Source: Candidatus Neomicrothrix sp. UBA2983 (GTDB lineage Bacteria; Actinomycetota; Acidimicrobiia; Acidimicrobiales; MedAcidi-G1). Taken from it: a stretch of DNA of 24,773 nt. The notes beneath the pieces were generated by a model. The model saw only the letters and a program-made list of their open reading frames with translations, ran no database searches and was not told the origin of the DNA. Numbering within the stretch: the stretch's first letter is position 1; every line of letters begins with the position of its first letter. The stretch covers positions 28,800 to 53,572 of the forward strand of contig DEAL01000015.1 in the NCBI GenBank assembly GCA_002346745.1. Reading direction: 5' to 3'. Positions 7,608 through 15,516 of the stretch are shown here, piece after piece. The position numbers were made by a program, and so were the translations under genes.

Positions 7608-8396
7608 CTAGGCCAGGTCGGCGAGGAAGGCCAGCAACGCGGCGTTCACGGTCCCGGGGTCCTCCAGGTTGGCCGAGTGGCCGGCGCCCGAGACTTCGAC
7701 GAAGGCGGTGGGACCGCCCAGCCCGTCGGCCAGCGCCCGGCCCCGCTCGATGGGGATGGCGGCATCGACGTCGCCGTGGACGACGAGGGCAGGGCAGGTG
7801 ATCTCCCCGATGCGGTCGGTGACCGAGTCTCGTTCGAAGAGGCACTCCTTGGCGGCCGCCCAGGTGGCCAGCGGTCGGGCGTTCCACTTGGCCCGCCAGA
7901 CCGCCGCCCCCTCGAAGCCGGGAGCGAAGAGCACCGCCTGGAAGAGGTCGCCCATCTCGCCGGCCATGCCCATCAGCAGGGCGGCATCGAAGAGGCCCTG
8001 GAACTGGGCGCGGTCCTCGTCGCCGAGCGCCTCCGCCTCGGAGTCGACGATGAACAGGGCACGCACCCGTTCGGGGGCGGTGAGGGTGGCGCGCAACGAC
8101 AGGAAGCCCCCCTGCGACATGCCGCCCAGCACCGCTGCCTCGATGCCCAGATGCTCCATGAGGGCGAGCACGTCGTCCGCCAGGTCCCAGTAGGTGAAGG
8201 GCTCGGTATTGACCGTCTGCCCCCAGCCGCGTTCGTCGTAGGTGACGACCCGCCAGCCGGCGTCGACGAGGGGGCCCACCTGCGGGTCCCACATCTCGAA
8301 GCCCATGGAGAATCCGTGCGACAGGACGACGGCGGGCCCGTCGCCACCGGAGTCCACGTAGTGGAGGGTCTGGCCGTTGACGTCGGCGAAGGGCAT
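7608..8396 (-). CDS. Alpha/beta hydrolase
   Basis: The 262-residue alpha/beta-hydrolase fold protein has the oxyanion-hole HG at residues 27-28 (VLSHGFSMG). The nucleophile elbow GMSQG gives Ser94, the acid is Asp211 in HGDVDAAIP, and His240 lies in GAGHSANLE. It resembles the 3-oxoadipate enol-lactonase, haloalkane dehalogenase-like and esterase branch, and the exact substrate is open. ATG 8396 has AGGAG 5 nt upstream. It follows the MFS gene by 41 nt on the same strand, so it may be the last gene of that transcript. It converges on the FAD monooxygenase with a 29-nt gap in which I see no clear terminator hairpin. Confidence 0.88.
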   Translation of the reverse strand: MPFADVNGQTLHYVDSGGDGPAVVLSHGFSMGFEMWDPQVGPLVDAGWRVVTYDERGWGQTVNTEPFTYWDLADDVLALMEHLGIEAAVLGGMSQGGFLSLRATLTAPERVRALFIVDSEAEALGDEDRAQFQGLFDAALLMGMAGEMGDLFQAVLFAPGFEGAAVWRAKWNARPLATWAAAKECLFERDSVTDRIGEITCPALVVHGDVDAAIPIERGRALADGLGGPTAFVEVSGAGHSANLEDPGTVNAALLAFLADLA

Positions 8397-8437
8397 GGAG
8401 GCTCCTGTCTCGTGGGGAGAAGCGTGGAAGGTAGCCC

Positions 8438-9787
8438 CTAGACGGTCGTGCCGCCCCCTTCGCCCCCTTCGACCTGGTCCTCCGGTGCCTGGAGGTGGCG
8501 ACGTCCATGGTGGGCCAACCACTCGTGGAGGGGGTGGCGCACCCACCGGCCCACCGAATGGGCGATCTCGCCGGAGCGGGCGAGGACCGGCTGGAAGGTG
8601 GACTGGCGCTCGACCGGGATGGCCTCGCGGACCCGGATCCGGATCAGCAGGTAGACCACCAGCGCCGCCAGGACGGCGGAGAGCGAGCCGTAGTAGCCGG
8701 AGGGACCGAACGCCTCCATGGCGAACGCCATCACGAGCGGGGAGAGGACGGCGCCGACGCCACTCACCATGACCATCCCCGAGGCGGCCGCCAGGCGCTT
8801 CTCGGGTGGGATCCAGTCGTTGGCCAGGGCCACGAACTGCCCGTAGAGGGGGAAGACGAAGGCGCCGAAGGAGAAGTTGAGGAGCAGGATCAGGTTGCCC
8901 GAGGCCGGCACGAACATGCCGAATGCGGCCAGGAGGCAGGAGACCGCGGTGACGGAGGCGATGACCGCCCGGCGCGGATACCGGTCGGAGAGTGTGCCCA
9001 GGGGCATCTGGAGGACGACGGCCCCGATCACCGCCACCGAGGTGAAGGTCGCCACTTTGGCTGTGCTCATGCCCGACTCGGTGCCGTAAACGGCCCCCAT
9101 GCTGGTGGCCGCCGACTGGACGAACGAGCAGAAGAACAGCCCGACGACCGCCGACGGGATGGTCCGGTAGATCTCCCGGACCGGCATCGAGTCGGCTGAG
9201 GTCATGGGCGGCGTGGAGGAGGCGAAGAGCGTCACCGGGATGACGGCCAGCGAGATCAGGACGGAGGAGAGCACGAAGAGCTCGAACCCCTCCGGGGCGC
9301 CGACGTTGACGAGCCACTGGCCGCCGGCCGTGCCGCCCATCATGAGCATCATGTAGAGCCCGAGGATCCTTCCCCGGGTCTCATTGGAGGCGCGGTCGTT
9401 GAGCCAACTCTCGAGCACCACGAAGACGCCGGCGTTGCACATGCCGCCGACGAGGTAGACCAGCGACCAGCTCCAGGCGGTCACCAGCACGGCGTTGACC
9501 AGTACCGCGGTCGAGGCGGTGGAGGCCAGGGCGGCGAACACCCGGATGTGGCCCACTCTGCGGAGCGCCCGGGTGATGACCTTGGCGCCGAGGAGGTAGC
9601 CGCCGAAGTGGAAGGCCATGACCATGCCCATGGCGCCGGCGCCGATGCCCTCGGCCTCCCCCCGGATCGGCAGCAGGATCCGCTGGAGCCCGTTGCCGAG
9701 CTGCAGGAAGGCGAACGCGGCGAAGAGGGCCCAGACCCCGGCGACGGCGGTGGGCGTCCGGGGTGCGGTCGAGGCTGCCCGGCTCAA
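8438..9787 (-). CDS. MFS transporter (YcaD-like)
   Basis: The 449-residue product has about twelve hydrophobic segments typical of a major facilitator carrier. The N-terminal LLPIRGEAEG, FHFGGYLLGAK and RRVGHIRVFAALAS resemble the YcaD-like branch, and the central loop has LGTLSDRYPRRAVI, the usual MFS loop signature. A roughly 60-residue soluble, His-rich C-terminal tail follows the last helix. I infer a TTG start at 9787, because it overlaps the thioesterase stop (TTGA, 9784-9787), and no ATG or GTG occurs between it and the first helix. Coupling to the thioesterase and proximity to the Rieske-Sox cluster suggest import of a methylated amine or acid. That substrate is an inference. Confidence 0.88.
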   Translation of the reverse strand: MSRAASTAPRTPTAVAGVWALFAAFAFLQLGNGLQRILLPIRGEAEGIGAGAMGMVMAFHFGGYLLGAKVITRALRRVGHIRVFAALASTASTAVLVNAVLVTAWSWSLVYLVGGMCNAGVFVVLESWLNDRASNETRGRILGLYMMLMMGGTAGGQWLVNVGAPEGFELFVLSSVLISLAVIPVTLFASSTPPMTSADSMPVREIYRTIPSAVVGLFFCSFVQSAATSMGAVYGTESGMSTAKVATFTSVAVIGAVVLQMPLGTLSDRYPRRAVIASVTAVSCLLAAFGMFVPASGNLILLLNFSFGAFVFPLYGQFVALANDWIPPEKRLAAASGMVMVSGVGAVLSPLVMAFAMEAFGPSGYYGSLSAVLAALVVYLLIRIRVREAIPVERQSTFQPVLARSGEIAHSVGRWVRHPLHEWLAHHGRRHLQAPEDQVEGGEGGGTTV

Positions 9788-10272
9788 CGCAGGACCCGGC
9801 TGCCCTGACCGACGTGGTCGGGGAGCGGGAGGCCGGCGTGGGCCTCCGCCTGTGCGGTCGCCGCGCCCAGCACGGGCTCGAGCATCGGGGCGGCGGCCGG
9901 AACGCCGTCGTCGCCGTGGGCGACGTGGAGCAGCATCGCCTCCTGGGTGGCGACCACAGCGGCGTCGTCGCCCACCGAGAGCTCGTGGAGGAGGTGGATG
10001 CGCTTGGCGTCGGCACCCAGGACCCAGGAGGCCGTGTGGATGGCGGCTCCCTCGGGGACCTCCTGGAGGTACCGGATGCGCGTCTCCAGGGTGTAGAAGG
10101 TGCCGTGCTCGGCCCGGTAGCCGGCGTCGAAGCCGAACTGGAGCAGCACGGCATCCGTTGCGTCGCAGAAGGCGATGGCATACCAGCCCTCGGACATGTG
10201 CCGGTTGTAGTCGGTCCACTCGGAAGGCACCGTGGTGTGCCAGACCCGGAGCGGTTGGGGGTCTCCGGCCAT
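9784..10272 (-). CDS. Hotdog-fold acyl-CoA thioesterase, possibly betainyl-CoA thioesterase-like
   Basis: The 162-residue hotdog protein is of the 4HBT type. The N-terminal WTDYNRHMSEGWYAIAFCDATDAVL (residues 19-43) carries the Asp/Asn-His-Met pattern of this fold. It resembles thioesterase domains associated with carnitine dehydrogenase (CdhB type, releasing betaine from betainyl-CoA). That link rests on my recollection of the motif and on the neighbouring demethylation genes; a generic acyl-CoA thioesterase is equally possible. ATG 10272 has GGGAGG 8 nt upstream. A TTGTCG-N17-TAGATT promoter lies upstream. The stop overlaps the MFS start, so the two proteins are probably made together. Confidence 0.78.
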   Translation of the reverse strand: MAGDPQPLRVWHTTVPSEWTDYNRHMSEGWYAIAFCDATDAVLLQFGFDAGYRAEHGTFYTLETRIRYLQEVPEGAAIHTASWVLGADAKRIHLLHELSVGDDAAVVATQEAMLLHVAHGDDGVPAAAPMLEPVLGAATAQAEAHAGLPLPDHVGQGSRVLR

Positions 10273-10347
10273 CGGCCAAACCTCCCGGTTCAGTCGACCC
10301 GCGTGTCGCAGGTGGTGGGTTGTGCGCCGAACGACTCGGTCGCGCGC

Positions 10348-10376
10348 AATCTAGGTCCGACCGGGTGTTCCGACAA
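10348..10376 (-). promoter_or_regulatory. Promoter of the thioesterase-MFS pair
   Basis: On the minus strand, TTGTCG (10371-10376) and TAGATT (10348-10353) are separated by 17 nt. This would place the transcript start near 10341, about 68 nt before the thioesterase ATG. It lies in the 127-nt gap between the thioesterase and the amidase stop. Confidence 0.45.
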
Positions 10377-10399
10377 TGGATGGTGGTGTGCCGTTCGGC

Positions 10400-11794
10400 T
10401 CACCCCAGGGGGCCGGGTGGGAGCGAGCCGGGGTCGATGGCGGCGAGCGACGCCACCGGTGGCGGACTGCAGGTGCCCAGGATTTCCTCGGCAGCCCGGG
10501 CGACGCCGAGGAGCCACCGGTCGGCGTGGCGAGCACCGCAGAGCAGGACCCCGACGGGGAGTCCGGACGCCGTTCGCCCGGCCGGGATCGAGATGGACGG
10601 ACACCCGGGAACCGTCAGCCGGGAACAACTGCGCATCCAGTCGGTGTAGCGGTGCATCAGGACGCCATCGACCTCGGTCACCCACTCGAGGCCCACCGGG
10701 AAGGGTGGCACCTGGCTGGTGGGGGTGAGGAGCACGTCGTCGGGTCCGAGGAAGTCGTCCCAGGCGGTTCTGAGCCGTGCCTCGTCGGCAAGGGCGTCCT
10801 CGATGTCCCCGGTGGCCAGTGCGAGGCCCTCGCTGACCTCCTGGCGGACGGTGGCCTTGACCCGCTCGTCGCCGAGCAGGGCCGACAACTTGAGTGAATA
10901 CCGGAAGGCCCGGAGGGCCTCGAAGCAGCGGTCGGCGCCGGCGAGTGGGGGGGTGGACTCCTCGAGCACCCAGCCGGCACCGGCCAGGCGCTCGGCTGCG
11001 GTGTGGACGACCCGGCGCACCTCGGGGTCGACCGGCAGGTCGCCCAGGTTGGGGGAGACGTGGACCCGTGGCGGCACCACTGGGTCGACGGCTTGGTCAC
11101 CACCGGTCATGACCCCATGGAGGAGGGCGACGTCGTCGACCGTGCGCCCCATGGGACCCTCGGTGGCCATCATGAGGCGCTGGTCCGGCTGCGGGCCAGA
11201 TGGGATGGTGCCGCTGGTGGGGCGGAACCCGACCACTCCACAGAACGAGGCTGGGTTGCGTAGCGAGCCGCCGAGGTCGGAACCGTCGGCGATCGAGACC
11301 GACCCGCAGGCCAGTGCCGCGGCAGCACCGCCACTGGAGCCGCCGGCGCTCCGGGTCGGATCCCAGGGATTGCGGGTCAGGCCGTGGACGGCGTTGAAGG
11401 TGTGCGAGCCGGTTCCGAATTCGGGCGTGTTGGTCTTGCCGATGCAGACCGTTCCGGCGGCACCCAGCAGGGTGACGAGGGGGTGGTCTGCTGCCGGCAC
11501 GTTGTCGGCGAGGGCGCGGCTGCCCTGGGTGGTGCGCCGGCCGGCGGTGTCGAGCAGGTCCTTGTGGGCGATGACCAGGCCCCGGAGGGGTGCACCGGCG
11601 AGCAGTTGCCGGTCGACATCGAGCGCGTCGGCAATGGATGCGGCCCGTTCCCAGTCCGGGTCGACGATGGCGTTGACGACCGGTTCGACCTCGTCGGCGC
11701 GCCGACGGCAGTCGTCGAGCAGTTCCCGGGCGGACAGCCGACGGCCCTCAAGCAGTCGGCGCTGTTCGAGGGCCGTCAGGTCGGATGGTCGCAC
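10400..11794 (-). CDS. Amidase-signature family hydrolase
   Basis: The 464-residue amidase-signature enzyme hydrolyses an amide or related bond. The Ser-cisSer-Lys triad is visible as Lys78 (IAHKDLLD), Ser153 in SAGGSSGGAAAA and nucleophile Ser177 in DLGGSLRNPASFCG; the 24-residue spacing between the serines matches fatty acid amide hydrolase. The C-terminal LTVPGCPSISIPAG block is also typical. It could be a free amidase of unknown substrate. It is unlikely to be GatA, because no gatB or gatC is nearby. The GTG at 11794 is chosen because TAGGGT sits 7 nt upstream and the protein then begins with the expected helix; the longer frame has low-complexity Arg/Pro. It lies 44 nt after soxG and may share its transcript. 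Confidence 0.88.
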   Translation of the reverse strand: MRPSDLTALEQRRLLEGRRLSARELLDDCRRRADEVEPVVNAIVDPDWERAASIADALDVDRQLLAGAPLRGLVIAHKDLLDTAGRRTTQGSRALADNVPAADHPLVTLLGAAGTVCIGKTNTPEFGTGSHTFNAVHGLTRNPWDPTRSAGGSSGGAAAALACGSVSIADGSDLGGSLRNPASFCGVVGFRPTSGTIPSGPQPDQRLMMATEGPMGRTVDDVALLHGVMTGGDQAVDPVVPPRVHVSPNLGDLPVDPEVRRVVHTAAERLAGAGWVLEESTPPLAGADRCFEALRAFRYSLKLSALLGDERVKATVRQEVSEGLALATGDIEDALADEARLRTAWDDFLGPDDVLLTPTSQVPPFPVGLEWVTEVDGVLMHRYTDWMRSCSRLTVPGCPSISIPAGRTASGLPVGVLLCGARHADRWLLGVARAAEEILGTCSPPPVASLAAIDPGSLPPGPLG

Positions 11795-11801
11795 CCGGTG
11801 G

Positions 11802-11807
11802 ACCCTA
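11802..11807 (-). promoter_or_regulatory. Leaderless -10 element of the amidase gene (TAGGGT)
   Basis: TAGGGT on the minus strand ends 7 nt before the GTG at 11794. It supports that start and suggests the amidase can be transcribed separately from soxG. Confidence 0.42.
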
Positions 11808-11838
11808 GGGGGTCGGCCGGGTGGGTCTGGAGCGCCGG

Positions 11839-12408
11839 CTAGTGGATGCCGAGGCCTGCCGGGAGGGTGGCGCCGAATTCGGTGCAGGCATCCGCCAGCG
11901 CGGCGTGCAGGTAGCCGCCGAACGAGCGCTCGCACGAGATCAGGTACGACGGCTCGCCGTCCCGGTCCGAACGCAGGAGGTCACAGGTGACCTTGGCGAC
12001 CGAGGCGGAGAACACGGCCCCATCTGGGGTCATGTCGTCGGAGAGGTCCACGTTGCAGACCTTCTCCAGCACCTTGGCGGCCTTCGGACCCGAGACCCGG
12101 ATCATCGCTCGGCCGTGCGTGATGTCGAGGACGCTCACGAAGCCGGTCGTGTCGATTGACGCCGCCAATTCGCCGGCACGCTCGAGGCCGGCGAACAGCG
12201 TCCACTCCTCGGGTCGGGTGCCGCAGACCAGCGTGCCGTCGGCACGCAGGCGGCTCTCGCCGAAGCCGACCCCCAGGTCGGTGGCAGCAGCCGTGCCGGC
12301 GGCTGCCCGGACGACGACCTTGGCGGTCGCCGTCTCGTCTGCCACGGCCACGGAGCCGTCGGCGGCCGTGACTGTCCCAGCGGTGATCGGGCTCTTGAAG
12401 TCAGACAT
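11839..12408 (-). CDS. soxG: Sarcosine oxidase-type complex, gamma subunit
   Basis: The 189-residue gamma subunit is the smallest folate-binding-fold (GcvT-like) subunit of the heterotetrameric oxidase and has a structural role. Visible segments include GTRPEEWTLF, then DITHGRAMIRVSGPKAAKVLEKVCNVDL and the C-terminal LISCERSFGGYLHAALADACTEFG, which match SoxG. The ATG at 12408 overlaps the soxA stop by 8 nt (12401-12408). The upstream frame extension (12409-12441) is inside soxA and is not used. It completes the canonical B-D-A-G order. An N-methylglutamate dehydrogenase delta-type subunit is the alternative, because that enzyme has the same architecture. Confidence 0.88.
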   Translation of the reverse strand: MSDFKSPITAGTVTAADGSVAVADETATAKVVVRAAAGTAAATDLGVGFGESRLRADGTLVCGTRPEEWTLFAGLERAGELAASIDTTGFVSVLDITHGRAMIRVSGPKAAKVLEKVCNVDLSDDMTPDGAVFSASVAKVTCDLLRSDRDGEPSYLISCERSFGGYLHAALADACTEFGATLPAGLGIH

Positions 12409-15271
12409 TCTGTCGCACCCCCTCGGGATCGACGTGGGCATGGTGCTCCTGGACGGTGCCGGTGGTCCGACGGCCGTCCACGAGCAGGATGGTGACGCTG
12501 GTGCCGGCGGCGGCGAGCGAGGGGTCGACCTGCCCGAGGCACACGGAACGGCCCAGTGTCGGGGACATCCGGCTGGAGGTGATCCGGCCGAGGATCCGGT
12601 TGCTGTCGCCGTCCACGATCTGGTCAGCCTCGGTGGGTACCAGTTGCGGGTCGTCGGGCTGGACCGCCACCAGTACCGGCAGGTCGGTGCGCTCGTAGGC
12701 CGCCTTCAACTCGGGCAGCCCGAGCGTGTCCGGCTTGTCCAGCTTCACCAGGCCGCCGAGGCCCGCCGACGGCGCCTTGGTGAGGCCATCGGTGTCCTGG
12801 CCGACGATGTAATGGCCCTTCTCCAGGCGAAGGATCCGCTGCGACTCCACGCCGAACGGCTTGATGCCGAGATCCTCGCCGTTGGCGAGCAGCGCCTCCC
12901 AGACATGGAGGGCATGGCCGGAGGGCACGTGGACCTCGTAGGAGAGCTCGCCGGTGAAGCCGATGCGCCAGATGATGCAGTCCTCGACTCCGGCGACGGT
13001 GCCGCGACGCACGTTGAAGTAGGGGAACGCCTCGGGGCTGAGGTCGACGCCGTCGACCAGCCGCAACAGCAGTTCACGGGACTTCGGACCGGCGACGTTG
13101 ATGCTGGTGAGCCCGCCGGTGACGGCCGTGACGTGCACGTCCCACTCCGGACGGTAGGTCTGGAGGTAGTCCTCCAGCATCTCCCAGACGGCACCGGCAC
13201 CGGACGACGTGGTGGTCATCAGGTAGTGGTCCTCGCCCAGGCGGCCCGTGACACCGTCGTCGGAGACGACGCCGTCCTCGGCGACCATCGTGCCGTAGCG
13301 AACCCGGCCGATGTCGAGCTTCTGCCACTTGTTGACGTACACCAACTCGAGGAGCTTGGTGACGTCAGGGCCACGAAGGTCGAGCTTGCCGAGCGGCGTG
13401 ACGTCGATGATGCCGACGTTCTCGCGCACGTTCAGGGCTTCGCCCATGGGGTCGCCGTAGTGGTCGGGACGCACCCACTGGCCGGCCAGCAGCGGCGCGG
13501 CGCCGTGGGCGTCGTGCCAGTCCTGGAGGGCCGAACGGCGGACCGGCTCGAAGATCCGGCCGGCCAGCGCACCCAGCGAGATGGGGGCGTACGGCGGCCG
13601 CCACACGGTGGTGCCGATGTCGACCATCTCCATCTGGCGGGCCTTGGCCAGGACGGCGGCGGCGTTGACGGTCTCGAGCTTGCCCTGGGTCGGGCCCATC
13701 GTGACCGTCGTGTACCGCTTCATGAGCTCGATCGAGTCGAAGCCCTCGCCGGCGGCCTGGACCAGGTCCTTGGCGGCGACGTCCTCCGAGTAGTCGACCA
13801 TGCCCTTCTTGGCGTTGGCACCGCTCGAGAGGTAGCACTCCGGGTGCGGCACGCGGGCCAGCGGGGTCCGCGTGTCCTCCAGCACCTCGGGGCGGGGACC
13901 TTCGGGGCTGCGGGCCCGGGAGGCCGCAGCGCGGCGGGCGTGACGCAGGCGCAGGGCCCGGTTGGCCGCCAGCGTGCCGGTGGCCGTGCCGTGGGCCGCC
14001 AACTCGGCGGTGCTGCCGTTGCCGGTGATGCCACCGGTGGCCAGCACGTTGTCCGGAACCTGGTTCGGGAAGTAGCGGGCCGCCGAGGGGTCGTAGACGG
14101 GCCGGTCGCCGGCCATGTTGAGCAACGACGTGGGCGCCGTCCAACCGGTGGCGGTCACCACCAGGTCGGCGTCCACGGTGCGACCGTCCCCGAGGACGAC
14201 CTTGCTCACGCGGCCGGAGCCCTTGACCTCGGCGATGTCGTCGCCGGCGCGGGCATCCAGCGCAGCCACGATCTCGACGCCGGCTGCCTCGAGATCGGCG
14301 ATCACGGCGTCACCCTCCGGATTGGCCGAGAGGACCACCGCCTTGCTGCCGGGCTTCACGGCCCACAGGTTGATGAGCCGCCTGGCGGCACCCGAGAGCA
14401 TCACCCCGGGGGTGTCGTTGCCGGAGAACACGTAGGGCCGCTCGATGAGCCCGGGGGCCACCACGAGCGAACCGACCCGGGCCTTGACCAGGCGTTCGGG
14501 GGCGATGTCGTGGGAGCGCTGCATCACAGCCACCCAGTTGTGGTCGTAGCGCCCGGTCACGGTCGAATCCAGCAGTACCTCGATGTTGGGGTGTGCGTCG
14601 ACGGCGGACCGCAACTCGGCGAGGGCTGCCAGGTCGTCGGCGTCGCCCCAGCGGAGGTGGCCGCCCAGCTCGGGCTCGTGCTCGACGAGCATGACCTTGG
14701 CGTCGGCCTCGGCGGCCGAGACGGCCGCGGCCATGCCGGCAGGGCCACCACCGGCGACGAGGACGTCGGGGTGGGCGTAGCGCTTGTCGTAGGCGCCGTG
14801 GGTGCTCGTCTCCCAGTGGATGCGGCCACCGGGAGCGAACTTGCGCAGCACCCTCTGGTACACGTTGTGCCAGAACCACTTCGGACGCATGAACGTCTTG
14901 TAGTAGAAGCCCGACGACAGGAACCGGCCGACCACCTGGTTGGCGGTGCCGACGTCGAAGTTGAGGTTCGGCCACACGTTCTGGGCGCTGACCTGCATGC
15001 CCGCCTCGAGACGGCGACTGCCGGCCCGCACGTTGGGCTCGTCGCCGACCTGCACGAACAGGTTCGGGTCCCAGTGGTCGGCGGTCATGATGCCCCGCTT
15101 GCGCTTGTACTTCATGGATCGGGCGAAGACCTCGACGCCGTTGGCGGTGAGGGCAGAGGCGATGGTGTCGCCCCGGTGCCCGGTGAACGACTTGCCGTTC
15201 CAGGTGAAGGACAGGGGCGTGCCCCGGTCGATCACCTCGCCCGGCCGTTCAGGGAGTCGCAGGTTGCTCAT
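12401..15271 (-). CDS. soxA: Sarcosine oxidase-type complex, alpha subunit
   Basis: The 956-residue alpha subunit carries the NAD site and the folate-binding domain that receives the methyl unit oxidised at SoxB. From the N-terminus I see a ferredoxin-like domain (PLSFTWNGKSFTGHRGDTIASAL, no cluster cysteines, as usual for SoxA). A Rossmann flavoprotein module follows (VLVAGGGPAGMAAAVSAAEA, near residue 168), then the linker KRYTTVTMGPTQGK. A GcvT/aminomethyltransferase-like C-terminal half ends with the barrel near LGRITSSRMSPTLGR. ATG 15271 overlaps the soxD stop as ATGA. The length agrees with the family (about 960-1000). MgdC of N-methylglutamate dehydrogenase is a close alternative, so the substrate is not certain. 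Confidence 0.92.
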   Translation of the reverse strand: MSNLRLPERPGEVIDRGTPLSFTWNGKSFTGHRGDTIASALTANGVEVFARSMKYKRKRGIMTADHWDPNLFVQVGDEPNVRAGSRRLEAGMQVSAQNVWPNLNFDVGTANQVVGRFLSSGFYYKTFMRPKWFWHNVYQRVLRKFAPGGRIHWETSTHGAYDKRYAHPDVLVAGGGPAGMAAAVSAAEADAKVMLVEHEPELGGHLRWGDADDLAALAELRSAVDAHPNIEVLLDSTVTGRYDHNWVAVMQRSHDIAPERLVKARVGSLVVAPGLIERPYVFSGNDTPGVMLSGAARRLINLWAVKPGSKAVVLSANPEGDAVIADLEAAGVEIVAALDARAGDDIAEVKGSGRVSKVVLGDGRTVDADLVVTATGWTAPTSLLNMAGDRPVYDPSAARYFPNQVPDNVLATGGITGNGSTAELAAHGTATGTLAANRALRLRHARRAAASRARSPEGPRPEVLEDTRTPLARVPHPECYLSSGANAKKGMVDYSEDVAAKDLVQAAGEGFDSIELMKRYTTVTMGPTQGKLETVNAAAVLAKARQMEMVDIGTTVWRPPYAPISLGALAGRIFEPVRRSALQDWHDAHGAAPLLAGQWVRPDHYGDPMGEALNVRENVGIIDVTPLGKLDLRGPDVTKLLELVYVNKWQKLDIGRVRYGTMVAEDGVVSDDGVTGRLGEDHYLMTTTSSGAGAVWEMLEDYLQTYRPEWDVHVTAVTGGLTSINVAGPKSRELLLRLVDGVDLSPEAFPYFNVRRGTVAGVEDCIIWRIGFTGELSYEVHVPSGHALHVWEALLANGEDLGIKPFGVESQRILRLEKGHYIVGQDTDGLTKAPSAGLGGLVKLDKPDTLGLPELKAAYERTDLPVLVAVQPDDPQLVPTEADQIVDGDSNRILGRITSSRMSPTLGRSVCLGQVDPSLAAAGTSVTILLVDGRRTTGTVQEHHAHVDPEGVRQNV

Positions 15272-15516
15272 GACACCTCCGAATCACGGATCTCGTTGGT
15301 GGCGGTGTTCCGCTCGATGGTGAAGTACCGGCGGCAGCCGCTCCGGCAGTACCAGGTCTCGGTGACCCAGCCGGCGGGGTTCTCCCGCAGGTACAGGTAA
15401 GTGCGCCACTCCGAGAGGGAGGCGGTCGCGGGATCGGGGCGAGAGGTGATCTCGCCGCAGGGACGCAGATCCGAGGAGTTCCTCGGGCCGCAGTTCGGAC
15501 AAGGTACGACAATCAT
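15268..15516 (-). CDS. soxD: Sarcosine oxidase-type complex, delta subunit (Cys4 zinc site)
   Basis: The 82-residue zinc-binding delta subunit begins MIVVPCPNCGPRN, with Cys6 and Cys9 as the first ligand pair. Near the C-terminus, SoxD normally has a W-x-His-x3-Cys motif. Here it reads TWYCRSGCRRYF, with Cys57 where the His is expected and Cys61 as the last ligand, so the zinc site would be Cys4 rather than Cys3His. The rest (RTYLYLRENPAGWVTETW, ERNTATNEI) is typical. ATG 15516 overlaps the soxB stop by one base, and the stop overlaps soxA by 4 nt, so the subunits are tightly coupled. The equivalent MgdB subunit is an alternative identity. Confidence 0.9.
   Translation of the reverse strand: MIVVPCPNCGPRNSSDLRPCGEITSRPDPATASLSEWRTYLYLRENPAGWVTETWYCRSGCRRYFTIERNTATNEIRDSEVS

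Noticed and set aside
9788..10279. The N-terminal extension of the MFS frame
   Set aside because: It is Arg/Pro/His low complexity and overlaps the thioesterase gene in another frame. The carrier starts at the TTG near 9787.
10400..11794. The amidase as GatA of the aspartyl/glutamyl-tRNA amidotransferase
   Set aside because: There is no gatB or gatC neighbour and the context is catabolic. The signature motifs are shared by all amidase-signature enzymes.
11987..15400. A 1137-codon plus-strand open frame opposite soxA and soxG
   Set aside because: It is antisense to clearly recognised genes. The translation is biased to Gly/Val/Asp/His with no domain, as expected of a high-GC shadow frame.
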